From: DASUCS01 sp041166385
GTDB taxonomy: Bacteria; Actinomycetota; Acidimicrobiia; Acidimicrobiales; JACDCH01
Length of the DNA stretch: 64,000 nucleotides
Direction of reading: 5' to 3'
Assembly (NCBI GenBank): GCA_041166385.1
Contig: JBEEFW010000123.1
Location: 23,108-87,107 of the forward strand
Shown: piece after piece, positions 33,321 to 41,573 of the stretch
Layout of the letters: each line of letters starts with the position of its first letter
How positions within the stretch are numbered: the first letter of the stretch is position 1
Notes under the pieces: model-generated
The model's input: the letters and a program-made list of their open reading frames with translations, nothing else
Database searches by the model: none
What the model was told of the DNA's origin: nothing
Position numbers and translations under genes: made by a program

Positions 33321-33554
33321 GTGACTTGTGTCGTCGTGCACGAACCGAGCGCTTTCTTTCTCGGCTGCGGGCTCGTTCTCGTCGATCGGCCACAGGCGTT
33401 GGAGTTCCGTGACGTCGAGGCCGCCCAGGCCTTTCTCGAACGGCACTCCTGCGAGCCGGGATTCATCGCCCTCCCGGTAGCCAGGCGCCTGGGCGCAGCA
33501 CCCGTCGACTGCAGCGACGGCGATGACAGGATGGATGCGTGCCGTATCGCGTGA
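33321..33554 (+). CDS. Possible small protein upstream of the sensor kinase
   Basis: A candidate 77-residue gene starting at GTG, with reasonable but not strong third-position G/C bias. The product begins MTCVVVHEPSAFFLGCGLVL and has four cysteines. It ends 16 bases inside the histidine kinase gene, so the two could be translationally coupled. No family is recognised. The region may instead be a leader for the kinase. Confidence 0.35.
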   Translation: MTCVVVHEPSAFFLGCGLVLVDRPQALEFRDVEAAQAFLERHSCEPGFIALPVARRLGAAPVDCSDGDDRMDACRIA

Positions 33555-34714
33555 ACGAACTGCTCACGGCGGGCTTCAACGATGACCTGCGCGTCGTCTT
33601 CGAAACGGAGTCGAAGCTCCCCGCCGCCGGGAGCGCCGTCGGAGTGGTCGTCATTGGGGCGGTCACTTTCTTCGGCGCGGCGGGAAACGTCGACCGGCCG
33701 GTACTCCTCGGCGTCCTGCTCGCGATCGCGACGCTGCCCTTCGTGGTCCAGTGTTTCGTCGAGTTTTCGCACAGCCTGGTCGAGGTGTTGTGCCTCGCTC
33801 CCCTCGTCTTGATCAACTTGTTCGGCTCGGCGCTCGGAGTCATGGACCCGGGTGGGCACGACCAGACGTCCTTGATGATCGCGATCTGGCTTGTGGGCGA
33901 AACGGCATCGATCGGTCGGCGACGCGACGTGATCGTCGTCACGCTCGTGGTACTCGCAATGACAGTGGGACGGTGGGTGGCCGACCCGAAGTACAGCGCC
34001 GCGATCATCTGGTCGAGTGGGGTCGGTATCGCACTGCTCGCGGGGCTCTTCATCCGAGCCCTGGTTCTGGCGCTCGTCAACAGCAAGCGCGCCGAGACCG
34101 CACTGCTGGAACAGGCCACCACGAATGAGCGGCAGCGCATTGCGCGTGAGGTGCACGACGTCATCGCTCACTCGCTCACCGTCACGATGCTGCACCTGAC
34201 CGCTGCCCGGCTTGCCGTCGGCCGCGGCGACAACGACGCCGCCACCGAGGCCCTCGAGGAAGCGGAGCGCGCCGGGCGCACGAGCTTGAACGAGATCCGT
34301 CACACCGTCGGCCTGCTCCGGGCCGACGGGCAGCCGGACACCACTCCGCAACCGTCGGCCGGCGACGTGCCCGCGCTGGTCGAGGGGTACCGCGCCGCCG
34401 GCCTCGACGTCGCGCTTGACTTGCACGGCGACCTCGTCACGATCGAGCCGGCCGCCGGCCTCGCCCTGTACCGCATCGTGCAGGAGTCGCTGACGAACGC
34501 CGGCCGGCACGCGCCCGGTGCGCACACGACCGTGCACATCGACACCGGACCGCCGCTGCACCTCGACGTGCGGTCCGAAGGCGGTACGCCCGCGGTCTCG
34601 CGCGGGTCGGGTCTCGGGCTCGCGGGCATGGCGGAGCGCGCCGCCGCGCTGGGCGGGATGTTCGAGGCGGGCAGCAGCGGGGGTGGGTGGCGAGTGGCGG
34701 CCACGCTCCCGTGA
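33539..34714 (+). CDS. Sensor histidine kinase (NarL/DesK-type, HisKA_3)
   Basis: A 391-residue membrane histidine kinase. About six hydrophobic segments (residues 33-180) form the sensor part with no large external domain, which suggests sensing in or near the membrane. The dimerisation/phosphotransfer region has His206 (REVHDVIAHSLT). The ATPase domain has the N-box QESLTNAGRHA and the G-box GSGLGLAGMAERAAALGG. The GTG at 33539 is used; a GTG at 33551 is equally possible. The stop overlaps the response regulator start by 4 bp (GTGA), so the pair works together. Confidence 0.92.
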   Translation: MPYRVNELLTAGFNDDLRVVFETESKLPAAGSAVGVVVIGAVTFFGAAGNVDRPVLLGVLLAIATLPFVVQCFVEFSHSLVEVLCLAPLVLINLFGSALGVMDPGGHDQTSLMIAIWLVGETASIGRRRDVIVVTLVVLAMTVGRWVADPKYSAAIIWSSGVGIALLAGLFIRALVLALVNSKRAETALLEQATTNERQRIAREVHDVIAHSLTVTMLHLTAARLAVGRGDNDAATEALEEAERAGRTSLNEIRHTVGLLRADGQPDTTPQPSAGDVPALVEGYRAAGLDVALDLHGDLVTIEPAAGLALYRIVQESLTNAGRHAPGAHTTVHIDTGPPLHLDVRSEGGTPAVSRGSGLGLAGMAERAAALGGMFEAGSSGGGWRVAATLP

Positions 34715-35370
34715 TCCGTGTCGTGCTGGTGGACGATCAGGCCCTGGTCCGCGCGGGCCTGTCCCGCATCCTCGGCCCGGAGGACGACATGGAGATCGTG
34801 GCCGAATGCACCGACGGATCCGAGGTCGAAGCCGCGGTCGCAGCGACACGGCCCGACATCGTCGTGATGGACGTGCGGATGAAAAATGTCGATGGCACCG
34901 AAGCCACGCGACGCGTGCGCGCAAACGCCGACTCACCGCCTGTGCTCACGCTCACGACGTTCGACGACGACGAGGTCGTCGCCGCGTCGCTGGCCGCGGG
35001 CGCGAGCGGCTTCATCCTGAAGGATGCTCGAGGTGAGGACTTGATCGCTGCGGTCCGCGCGGTCGCGAGCGGCGGCGCGTGGCTCGATCCTGCGATCGCC
35101 GGCAAGGTCATCGAGGCCTACCGATCGACGGGCATTCCGCGGGCACAGCAGCAAGCGAGGCTGGCCGAGCTCACGGAGCGGGAGATGGACGTCTTGCGCT
35201 TGATCGGACGAGGCCGGTCGAACACCGAGATCGCCGGAGGGCTGTTCATCAGCGAGGGCACGGTGAAGAGCCACATCGGCCACATCTTCACCAAGCTCGA
35301 CTTGCGTGACCGGGCCGCCGCGATCGTCTTCGCCTTCGATCACGCACTGGTGGAGCCGGGCGGCGCATGA
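34711..35370 (+). CDS. LuxR/NarL-family response regulator
   Basis: A 219-residue two-component regulator. The receiver domain (1-120) has Asp8/Asp9, the phospho-acceptor Asp54 (VVMDVRM), the Thr of LTTFDDDE and Lys in FILKDAR. The C-terminal helix-turn-helix (about 150-210) contains LTEREMDVLRLIGRGRSN and EGTVKSHIGHI. It overlaps the kinase gene by 4 bp and is its obvious partner. The start is the GTG at 34711. Targets are unknown; the next gene downstream (35452) begins after an 81-bp gap. Confidence 0.93.
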   Translation: MIRVVLVDDQALVRAGLSRILGPEDDMEIVAECTDGSEVEAAVAATRPDIVVMDVRMKNVDGTEATRRVRANADSPPVLTLTTFDDDEVVAASLAAGASGFILKDARGEDLIAAVRAVASGGAWLDPAIAGKVIEAYRSTGIPRAQQQARLAELTEREMDVLRLIGRGRSNTEIAGGLFISEGTVKSHIGHIFTKLDLRDRAAAIVFAFDHALVEPGGA

Positions 35371-35451
35371 TGCAGCAGTGGACCAGGGTCGGACACCGGA
35401 ATCAGCCCCCAGGCCGATGACCGCCCGGACGAGCCGGGTTACGTTCGACAG

Positions 35452-36141
35452 ATGAGCGACGTTGCCCCCGCTGAGGTCGTGCCCGACGGTGAGTTCCACA
35501 TCCCGGAGGTGTCGACACGCACCATCCTCCTGGGATCGGGGCCTCGCTTCGCCCGCGACGCGTTCGGTCCGATGCTGGTCTTCTACGTGGGCTTCAAGCT
35601 CTCGGGCCTGCTGCTGGGCATCGTCCTGTCGACGATCGCGTCGTTCGTGGCGTACCGCTGGGAGCGCAGCCACGACCGGCCGGGGCTGTTGGCTCGCATC
35701 GGGCTCGGGCTCGTATTGCTGCAGGCCGTGGTCGGCATCGTGTCCGACAGCACCGTGGCGTATCTCGCCCAACCCGTCCTCATCACTGGCGCTTATGGCC
35801 TCGCCTTCATCGGCTCCGCGCTGATCCGCCGGCCGCTCGCGGGAACGTTCGCAACCGAGATGTATCCGTTTCCCGACGAGGTGAAGAGTTCCGACACCTT
35901 CAAGCGGGCGTTCACGCATGTGTCGCTGGCGTGGGGTGCCTACCTCGTGCTGCGCAGCGTCGTGCGCATGGCGAGCCTCAGCGACGGCAACGTCGACTCG
36001 TTCATCGTTGTGAACCTGGTGACCGGCGTGCCGCTCACCGCGCTGCTCATGGGCTGGTCCGTCTGGTACGCAGTGCGCTTCTTCCGCAACAGCGAAGAGT
36101 TCGGCGAAGCCATACGGCTGATCGAGACCGGCGCGCTCTGA
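35452..36141 (+). CDS. Multi-pass membrane protein (VC0807/DUF3159-like)
   Basis: A 229-residue protein with about five or six membrane helices. It resembles the VC0807/intracellular-septation-A-like membrane proteins (SGLLLGIVLSTIASFVAYRW, then a conserved EMYPFPDEVKSSDTFKRAF loop), a family without a firm function. ATG at 35452. Its TGA overlaps a CTG that could start the next gene. Confidence 0.65.
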   Translation: MSDVAPAEVVPDGEFHIPEVSTRTILLGSGPRFARDAFGPMLVFYVGFKLSGLLLGIVLSTIASFVAYRWERSHDRPGLLARIGLGLVLLQAVVGIVSDSTVAYLAQPVLITGAYGLAFIGSALIRRPLAGTFATEMYPFPDEVKSSDTFKRAFTHVSLAWGAYLVLRSVVRMASLSDGNVDSFIVVNLVTGVPLTALLMGWSVWYAVRFFRNSEEFGEAIRLIETGAL

Positions 36142-36998
36142 CGCTGGCTGGGAACCTCGGTCCGCTGCGTCACGGCGGGGCTGATCCCACGATCCGCTTC
36201 GGGGCGGATGGGGTGTGGCGAGCGACGCACACGCCGGACGGACCGGGAACGATTCACGTCCGCCACGACGGCGGCGAGGCCGAAGCCTGGGGACCCGGTG
36301 CCACGTGGCTGCTCGCCCGGGCTCCGGCGATGACCGGCGCGCTCGACTCGCTCGACGGCTTCGACCCGTCGCAGCATCCCGTGGTCGCGCAGCTTGCGCA
36401 TCGGATGTCGAGCATGCGGTTGCCCCGAACGGAACGCGTCCTCGATGCGTTGGTGCCCGCGGTCCTCGAGCAGAAGGTGACAGGCGGGGAGGCTCGCCGC
36501 GCGTGGGCCGATCTCGTGCGCCTGCTCGACGAGCCGGCACCAGGTCCGGTGCCGCTCCTCCTCACGCCATCGGCCGCGCGGCTGCAGGAGATCCCCTCGT
36601 ACGCCTTTCATCGGATGGGTGTCGAACGCAAGCGGGCCGACACGATCGTGCGCTGCGCGCGGGTCGCGCACCGGCTCGAGGAAGCGGTCGGACTGGGAAC
36701 CGATGTGCTCGATCAGCGCCTGTGCTCGATCCCCGGTGTCGGGCCGTGGACGTCGGCGGAGGTGCGGCTCGTGGCCATGGGTGACGCGGACGCCGTCAGC
36801 GTCGGTGACTTCCACCTGCCGCACTCGGTGGCGTTCGCGCTCGCCGGAGAGATCCGCGGCGACGACGACCGCATGCTCGAGCTGCTCGCGCCCTTCGCCG
36901 GCCACCGCGGCCGCGTCGTGCGCCTCATCGAACGCGCGGGCATCACCGCCCCCCGGCGCGGCCCCCGCATGCGGCTTCGCCACATCGCCGCGCACTGA
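36138..36998 (+). CDS. DNA glycosylase, AlkA/HhH-GPD superfamily
   Basis: A DNA repair glycosylase of about 286 residues. An N-terminal part (LTLAGNLGPLRHGGADPTIR) is typical of actinobacterial members. The HhH motif (CSIPGVGPWTSAEVRLVAMG) and the catalytic Asp in AVSVGDFHLPHS follow. No ATG, GTG or TTG lies near the beginning of the conserved region. I propose a CTG at 36138 overlapping the previous stop as CTGA, like the GTGA and TTGA junctions elsewhere, though an upstream in-frame start inside the previous gene cannot be excluded. The sequence differs from the AlkA-like gene at 30750, so the two may have different base preferences. Confidence 0.8.
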   Translation: MTLAGNLGPLRHGGADPTIRFGADGVWRATHTPDGPGTIHVRHDGGEAEAWGPGATWLLARAPAMTGALDSLDGFDPSQHPVVAQLAHRMSSMRLPRTERVLDALVPAVLEQKVTGGEARRAWADLVRLLDEPAPGPVPLLLTPSAARLQEIPSYAFHRMGVERKRADTIVRCARVAHRLEEAVGLGTDVLDQRLCSIPGVGPWTSAEVRLVAMGDADAVSVGDFHLPHSVAFALAGEIRGDDDRMLELLAPFAGHRGRVVRLIERAGITAPRRGPRMRLRHIAAH

Positions 36999-37077
36999 CG
37001 ATCCACACCTTGTCCCCAAGAAATCCACACGGTTGCTCCTCTACCGAACCACAGGCGACTGCGCTCACACTGGGAGC

Positions 37078-37293
37078 ATGTACGAAGTCACGCTCCGCGA
37101 TCGCACCCGCGAGATGATCGACGGAGCCGACGCGTACAGGCAGGAGGGACAGATGACCACGTTCTTCCGCCATGCCGAAGGGCGTGAAGTCGTCGACTGC
37201 TGGAGCACCCGGATGGCCAGCTTCCGCACCTCCGAGGTTCTCATCATCCGCCGCCTCGAAGAGGAACCCCTCCGCGCCCTCCGCCCCGCCTGA
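37078..37293 (+). CDS. Small protein of unknown function
   Basis: A 71-residue soluble protein (MYEVTLRDRTREMIDGADAY at the start, with DCWSTRMASFRTSEVLIIRR near the end). The ATG is preceded by GGGAG at the right distance, and the protein looks beta-strand rich and conserved, as I recall from other actinobacteria. It ends 19 bases from the convergent mannosyltransferase gene. Function unknown. Confidence 0.65.
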   Translation: MYEVTLRDRTREMIDGADAYRQEGQMTTFFRHAEGREVVDCWSTRMASFRTSEVLIIRRLEEEPLRALRPA

Positions 37294-37312
37294 CCACGTT
37301 TCCTCCCGGACT

Positions 37313-38419
37313 TCAGGGGACGTAGACGCCGAGCCAGGCGAGGCCGCACATCCAGACGAGCCCGATGGCGCACACCGCCTTGGTCACGCGCTCGGCCAGC
37401 CGGGTCGGCGTGACGAGCGCGAGCGCGATCACGAGCGGGAAGGCGTTCAAACCGTAGCGCTCGATGGAGTTGAGGTTGCCGGCGGCGAGTGACGTGACCA
37501 CGATCGCCGCACAGAACAGCCCGTAGGACAGGGGCAGCCGGCGCCACACGATTACCGCGAGCGCGATGAATGCGACCGCGAACAGGAAGTGCAGACCGTC
37601 GACGTCGCGGTGGAGCAGGTCGGACGCGGCCTCCCCGAGCCGGATGATCGGGTTCGACAGGCCCCCACGCAATTCGTCCTGACGATCGATCGGGATCATC
37701 CAGTCGCCGAAGACATGGCCGACCCACCACAGGTAGCACGCGACCCCGGCGAGTGGCGCGGCCAGAGCGACCGCCCGCGGGCCCAGGTCGCCGACGCGGC
37801 GCTGCCGGAGATCGCGGCCGGCCTCGACCAACGCCGCGAGCGCGAGGAACACACCGGTTGGTCTCGTCAACGCCGCGGCGAAACCTGCAGCGGCTGCCCA
37901 CCACCACCGCTGACGGCGGAGTGCGACCAGCGTGGCCGCCGCCAGGACGATGAACATTGCCTCGGCGTAGGCCCACGTCAGAACAAACGCCGGAGGCACG
38001 AGCGCGACGTACCACGCGGCTCGGTGCGCCGCCCGACGGTCGCCGGTCTCGACACGCGTGATCCGATGCACGAGCGCACCAGCCACCAGCGCGGCGACGT
38101 TCGTGATGATCAGCAGTGCGGCGCCAGGAGCGATCGACAACAGCGTGTGCACCACGCGTCCCGCGACCGAGTACAGCGGGAAGAAACGCAGCGCCTCGGG
38201 GTCCTCGGCCCGGTACCCGTGCTCCGCGATGCCGCGATAGAAGACGCCGTCCCACGCGAACAGGCCGTGGAAGTTGACCTCGGGTCGGATTCCGTGACGG
38301 GCGTGGTCGATCCACCACCGCGACGCGAACCATCCGGCGAGTACGAGCACCCTCGTCGCCACCCAACCTGGCAGTGCAGCGCGCAGGTCCTCGGCGATGG
38401 CCGCGCGGCGACGACTCAC
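37313..38419 (-). CDS. GT-C-type membrane glycosyltransferase (PIG-V-like)
   Basis: A 368-residue integral membrane protein with about nine helices. The first external loop has FHGLFAWDGVFYRGIAEHG and then RFFPLYSVAGRV, the pattern of PIG-V-like mannosyltransferases, where an Asp in this loop (here WDG) is catalytic. Such enzymes use a polyprenol-phosphate sugar donor at the outer face of the membrane. The GTG at 38419 overlaps the upstream gene's stop (GTGA). The acceptor glycan is unknown. Confidence 0.78.
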   Translation of the reverse strand: MSRRRAAIAEDLRAALPGWVATRVLVLAGWFASRWWIDHARHGIRPEVNFHGLFAWDGVFYRGIAEHGYRAEDPEALRFFPLYSVAGRVVHTLLSIAPGAALLIITNVAALVAGALVHRITRVETGDRRAAHRAAWYVALVPPAFVLTWAYAEAMFIVLAAATLVALRRQRWWWAAAAGFAAALTRPTGVFLALAALVEAGRDLRQRRVGDLGPRAVALAAPLAGVACYLWWVGHVFGDWMIPIDRQDELRGGLSNPIIRLGEAASDLLHRDVDGLHFLFAVAFIALAVIVWRRLPLSYGLFCAAIVVTSLAAGNLNSIERYGLNAFPLVIALALVTPTRLAERVTKAVCAIGLVWMCGLAWLGVYVP

Positions 38420-40032
38420 GATGCGGGGCCGGCGAACCGGATCAGCGACGCGTGCTCGAAGTACGTGTCGCCGTCGTTGACCACCAGCACCCGTCCGGAG
38501 CCGAGCTTGGCGCCAAGCTCGGACTCGACGGACTCGCACTGACCGCCGAACGTCTTGTAGCCACCGTCATCGACGAGCCAGACGGAATGCGCGGAACCGG
38601 CGCGAGCCACAACCTCATCGGCGATCGCGACTGGGTCCGCGGCGGCGTTGCGATCCGCGTAGTCGCGCCAGTCGACCAATGACGGATCGCTCAACGTCGG
38701 GTAGCTCAGTTGGGTGAGGCCGAGCGATGACGGCAGGAGGCGATGAATGCTTGGGCCGAGCTGGTCCGGGCAGATCAGCACGACGTCGCCAGGCTGGGCT
38801 TCCGCTCGGATCGCTGCCGTGATCTTCCCCGCCTGCGTGCGATCGGTGATCACGTTGTGCACGCCGCCGACGACGCCGAGCGCGAGCAGGGCGGCGACGA
38901 GCACGCCCCGCGCGGCCACGCCGATGAACTTTGTGAGCCCGACCGCCGCAACGAGCAGGAACAGTGGGAACAAGATCGCGGCGTACCGCGTCGCGAACGT
39001 CGTGTCGGTGACGTAGCCGGCAATCGTCGCGATCGCGACGGTGAGGCCGACCACCGCGGCCTCTCGGCGAACTGTGGGCGTCGTCCGCACGTCGATCTCG
39101 AGGCGATACTCGTCAATCGGCCTCGCGACCAGGCCGACCGCGAACAGCACGCCCAGCGTCCATCCGAGGAGGAGGCCCTCGGCGAAGTCGCCGCCGCCGA
39201 AATCCTGGAGCGTGGTGGTGACCAACGTCGTCGGACGTACCGGCGACGCCCACGGCGTCCCCGTGTGCGCGGATTGATCACGTATGACGTTCAGCCACGG
39301 CACGAGGAAGAGGCCGCCCACGACGACCGCCGCGACCACGCGCACCGTGCGACGACGGTCGGCGCTCGAGGTCTGCCTCGCTCGCCAGGCCAGCACCGCA
39401 ATGGTGGCCGCAACGAGCCACAGCGCCCAGTAGTGAGACAGCAGGAGCGCGCCCGTGACACCCGTGATGCCGACGAGCCGCAACGGCGTCGGCCGCTCGA
39501 GCGCGTTCGCCACCAGGAGATAGCCCGCCAGCACCAACAACATGACCAACGAATACATGCGCGTCTCGGTGCCGTAGCGGATTGCGAACGGCGACAACGC
39601 GAGCAGCGCCACGAAGGCCCACGCGGTGACTCGTCCACCGACGCGCCGTCCGGCGAGCCACGCCAGCGGGAGCGCGAGCACGGCGAGGACGCCCGACAGC
39701 GAGCGCACGGCGGTGTCGCCCTCGCCGAACACCGCCATCCACTCGTGCAGGAGGAAGTAGTAGAGCGGGGGGTGACCGTCGTGCCGCAACGCACCCGGGA
39801 TGTCGCCCAAGGGCAGCCGTGCGATGTCCACGCTGAGCGCCTCGTCGAGCCAAAGGTGCGATTTGGTCCAGAAGCGCAACACCACGCCGGCGAGCACGGA
39901 CGCGGCGACAACCGAGTACTCGACGGGTCGCAGCGAGGGGTCGCGCGCATCCACGCGCGAACTGGACCCCGATGACACGGCGAGCGACTGTAGTTGCGGG
40001 GTGTCCGGCCCCCTGGCACCGCACCCGTACAC
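38416..40032 (-). CDS. GT39-like membrane mannosyltransferase
   Basis: A protein of up to 538 residues with about eleven membrane helices and a C-terminal soluble domain. The GT-C signature is LWLDEALSVDIARLPLG followed by LRHDGHPPLYYFLLHEW, typical of the PMT/GT39-like family that takes sugar from a polyprenol-phosphate donor. The soluble C-terminus (from about residue 400) is not recognised. The start at 40032 leaves only 11 bases to the divergent flavoprotein gene; a later start is possible. Coupled by overlap to the PIG-V-like gene. Confidence 0.8.
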   Translation of the reverse strand: MYGCGARGPDTPQLQSLAVSSGSSSRVDARDPSLRPVEYSVVAASVLAGVVLRFWTKSHLWLDEALSVDIARLPLGDIPGALRHDGHPPLYYFLLHEWMAVFGEGDTAVRSLSGVLAVLALPLAWLAGRRVGGRVTAWAFVALLALSPFAIRYGTETRMYSLVMLLVLAGYLLVANALERPTPLRLVGITGVTGALLLSHYWALWLVAATIAVLAWRARQTSSADRRRTVRVVAAVVVGGLFLVPWLNVIRDQSAHTGTPWASPVRPTTLVTTTLQDFGGGDFAEGLLLGWTLGVLFAVGLVARPIDEYRLEIDVRTTPTVRREAAVVGLTVAIATIAGYVTDTTFATRYAAILFPLFLLVAAVGLTKFIGVAARGVLVAALLALGVVGGVHNVITDRTQAGKITAAIRAEAQPGDVVLICPDQLGPSIHRLLPSSLGLTQLSYPTLSDPSLVDWRDYADRNAAADPVAIADEVVARAGSAHSVWLVDDGGYKTFGGQCESVESELGAKLGSGRVLVVNDGDTYFEHASLIRFAGPAS

Positions 40033-40043
40033 TCGCCGGTCAG

Positions 40044-41573
40044 ATGGCCGAAACCCCCGCCGAGAAACACGTCGTCGTCATCGGGGCCGGTCCTGCCGGC
40101 CTCACTGCGGCGTACCAGCTCGGCAAGGTGGACGTGGACGCGACGGTGCTGGAGGCCGACTCGGTCGTCGGCGGCATCAGCAGGACGGTCGAGCGCGACG
40201 GTTGGCGCTTCGATCTTGGCGGCCACCGCTTCTTCACAAAGGTCCAGGCGGTGGAAGACCTCTGGCACGAGATCCTGCCCGACGGAGACTTCCTGTTGCG
40301 GCCCCGGATGAGCCGCATCTTCCTCAACGGCAAGTACCTCGACTATCCCCTCCGACTCTTCAACGTGTTGCGTCGCATCGGCCCAATCGAGGCAATGCGC
40401 TGCGTGTTGTCGTACGTGTGGGTGCGCATTCATCCACCGAAAGACCTCACCACGTTCGAAGGGTGGACCGCCTCGCGCTTCGGGTGGCGGCTCTATCGCA
40501 TGGTCTTCAAGACCTACACCGAGAAGGTGTGGGGCGTGCCCGCGACCGAGATCCAGGCCGACTGGGCAGCGCAGCGCATCAAGAACCTGTCGTTCCTGAG
40601 CGCGGTCTGGAACTCGATGCTGCCGCGTCGCAACCAGAAGGACATCGCCTCGCTCATCGAGGAGTTCCAGTACCCAAAGCTCGGGCCGGGGATGATGTGG
40701 GAGCGCTGCGCGGAGCTCGTGAAGAAGGACGGCAACCAGGTGCTGCTGAACGCGCCCGTCGTCGCTGTGCACCATGAGAACGGCCGCGCGGATGCCGTCG
40801 ACTACCGCGTGAACGGGGAGACGGTGACTGTTCCCGCGACGCACGTGATCTCGTCGATGCCGTTGCCGCACCTCCTCAAGGCCATGCGCCCCGCCATCCC
40901 CGACGACGTCCGCGCTGCGGCCGACGACATCCATTTCCGCGATCATTTGACGGTCGCGCTGGTCGTGCCCGAGGAAGCGTCGTTCCCCGACAACTGGATC
41001 TACGTCCACGACAAGACGGTTCGGCTCGGTCGCATCCAGAACTTCGGCTCGTGGTCGCCGTACATGGTGAAGGAGGGCCGCACGTGTCTCGGGCTCGAGT
41101 ACTTCGTATTCGAGGGTGACGACCTCTGGGAGATGGCCGACGCCGACCTGATCGAACTCGGCAAGCGAGAGCTCGCCACGCTCGGTCTCATCGAGCCTCA
41201 GCGCGTCGAGGCGGGCTACGTCGTGCGGATGCCAAAGGCCTATCCCACGTACGACGAGCACTACCGCGCAAACGTCGAGACCATGAAGACCTGGCTCAGC
41301 GAACACGCCCGCAACGTGCATCCCGTGGGACGCAACGGAATGCACAAGTACAACAACCAGGATCACTCGATGTTCACAGCGATGCTCACGGTCGAGAACA
41401 TCGTGCACAACGCCGGCCACGACATCTGGTCGGTGAACGTCGAAGCCGAGTACCACGAAGAGGTCGCCGACGCCGGCGGTGATCGCACGGGGCGCGACGC
41501 ACCGATCATCCCGCGGCGCGCAGTCGAGGACGCCGCGGCGGCGCGTCAGGCCAGCGGCGGCGGGGTCAGGTAG
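40044..41573 (+). CDS. FAD-dependent oxidoreductase, UDP-galactopyranose-mutase-like
   Basis: A 509-residue flavoprotein. The Rossmann motif GAGPAGLTAAYQLG (14-27) is followed by FDLGGHRFFTKVQ, and the mid-region has KTYTEKVWGVPATEIQADW, an arrangement of protoporphyrinogen-oxidase/UDP-galactopyranose-mutase-like proteins commonly found next to sugar genes. It is not clearly a true Glf. Its location between glycosyltransferases suggests action on a nucleotide or polyprenol-linked sugar. ATG at 40044. The 3' end overlaps the convergent membrane gene by 28 bp. Confidence 0.8.
   Translation: MAETPAEKHVVVIGAGPAGLTAAYQLGKVDVDATVLEADSVVGGISRTVERDGWRFDLGGHRFFTKVQAVEDLWHEILPDGDFLLRPRMSRIFLNGKYLDYPLRLFNVLRRIGPIEAMRCVLSYVWVRIHPPKDLTTFEGWTASRFGWRLYRMVFKTYTEKVWGVPATEIQADWAAQRIKNLSFLSAVWNSMLPRRNQKDIASLIEEFQYPKLGPGMMWERCAELVKKDGNQVLLNAPVVAVHHENGRADAVDYRVNGETVTVPATHVISSMPLPHLLKAMRPAIPDDVRAAADDIHFRDHLTVALVVPEEASFPDNWIYVHDKTVRLGRIQNFGSWSPYMVKEGRTCLGLEYFVFEGDDLWEMADADLIELGKRELATLGLIEPQRVEAGYVVRMPKAYPTYDEHYRANVETMKTWLSEHARNVHPVGRNGMHKYNNQDHSMFTAMLTVENIVHNAGHDIWSVNVEAEYHEEVADAGGDRTGRDAPIIPRRAVEDAAAARQASGGGVR

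Noticed and set aside
33221..34936. Long minus-strand reading frame opposite the histidine kinase
   Set aside because: It is a GC-rich antisense shadow with arginine/proline-rich low-complexity translation; the plus-strand kinase has all catalytic motifs.
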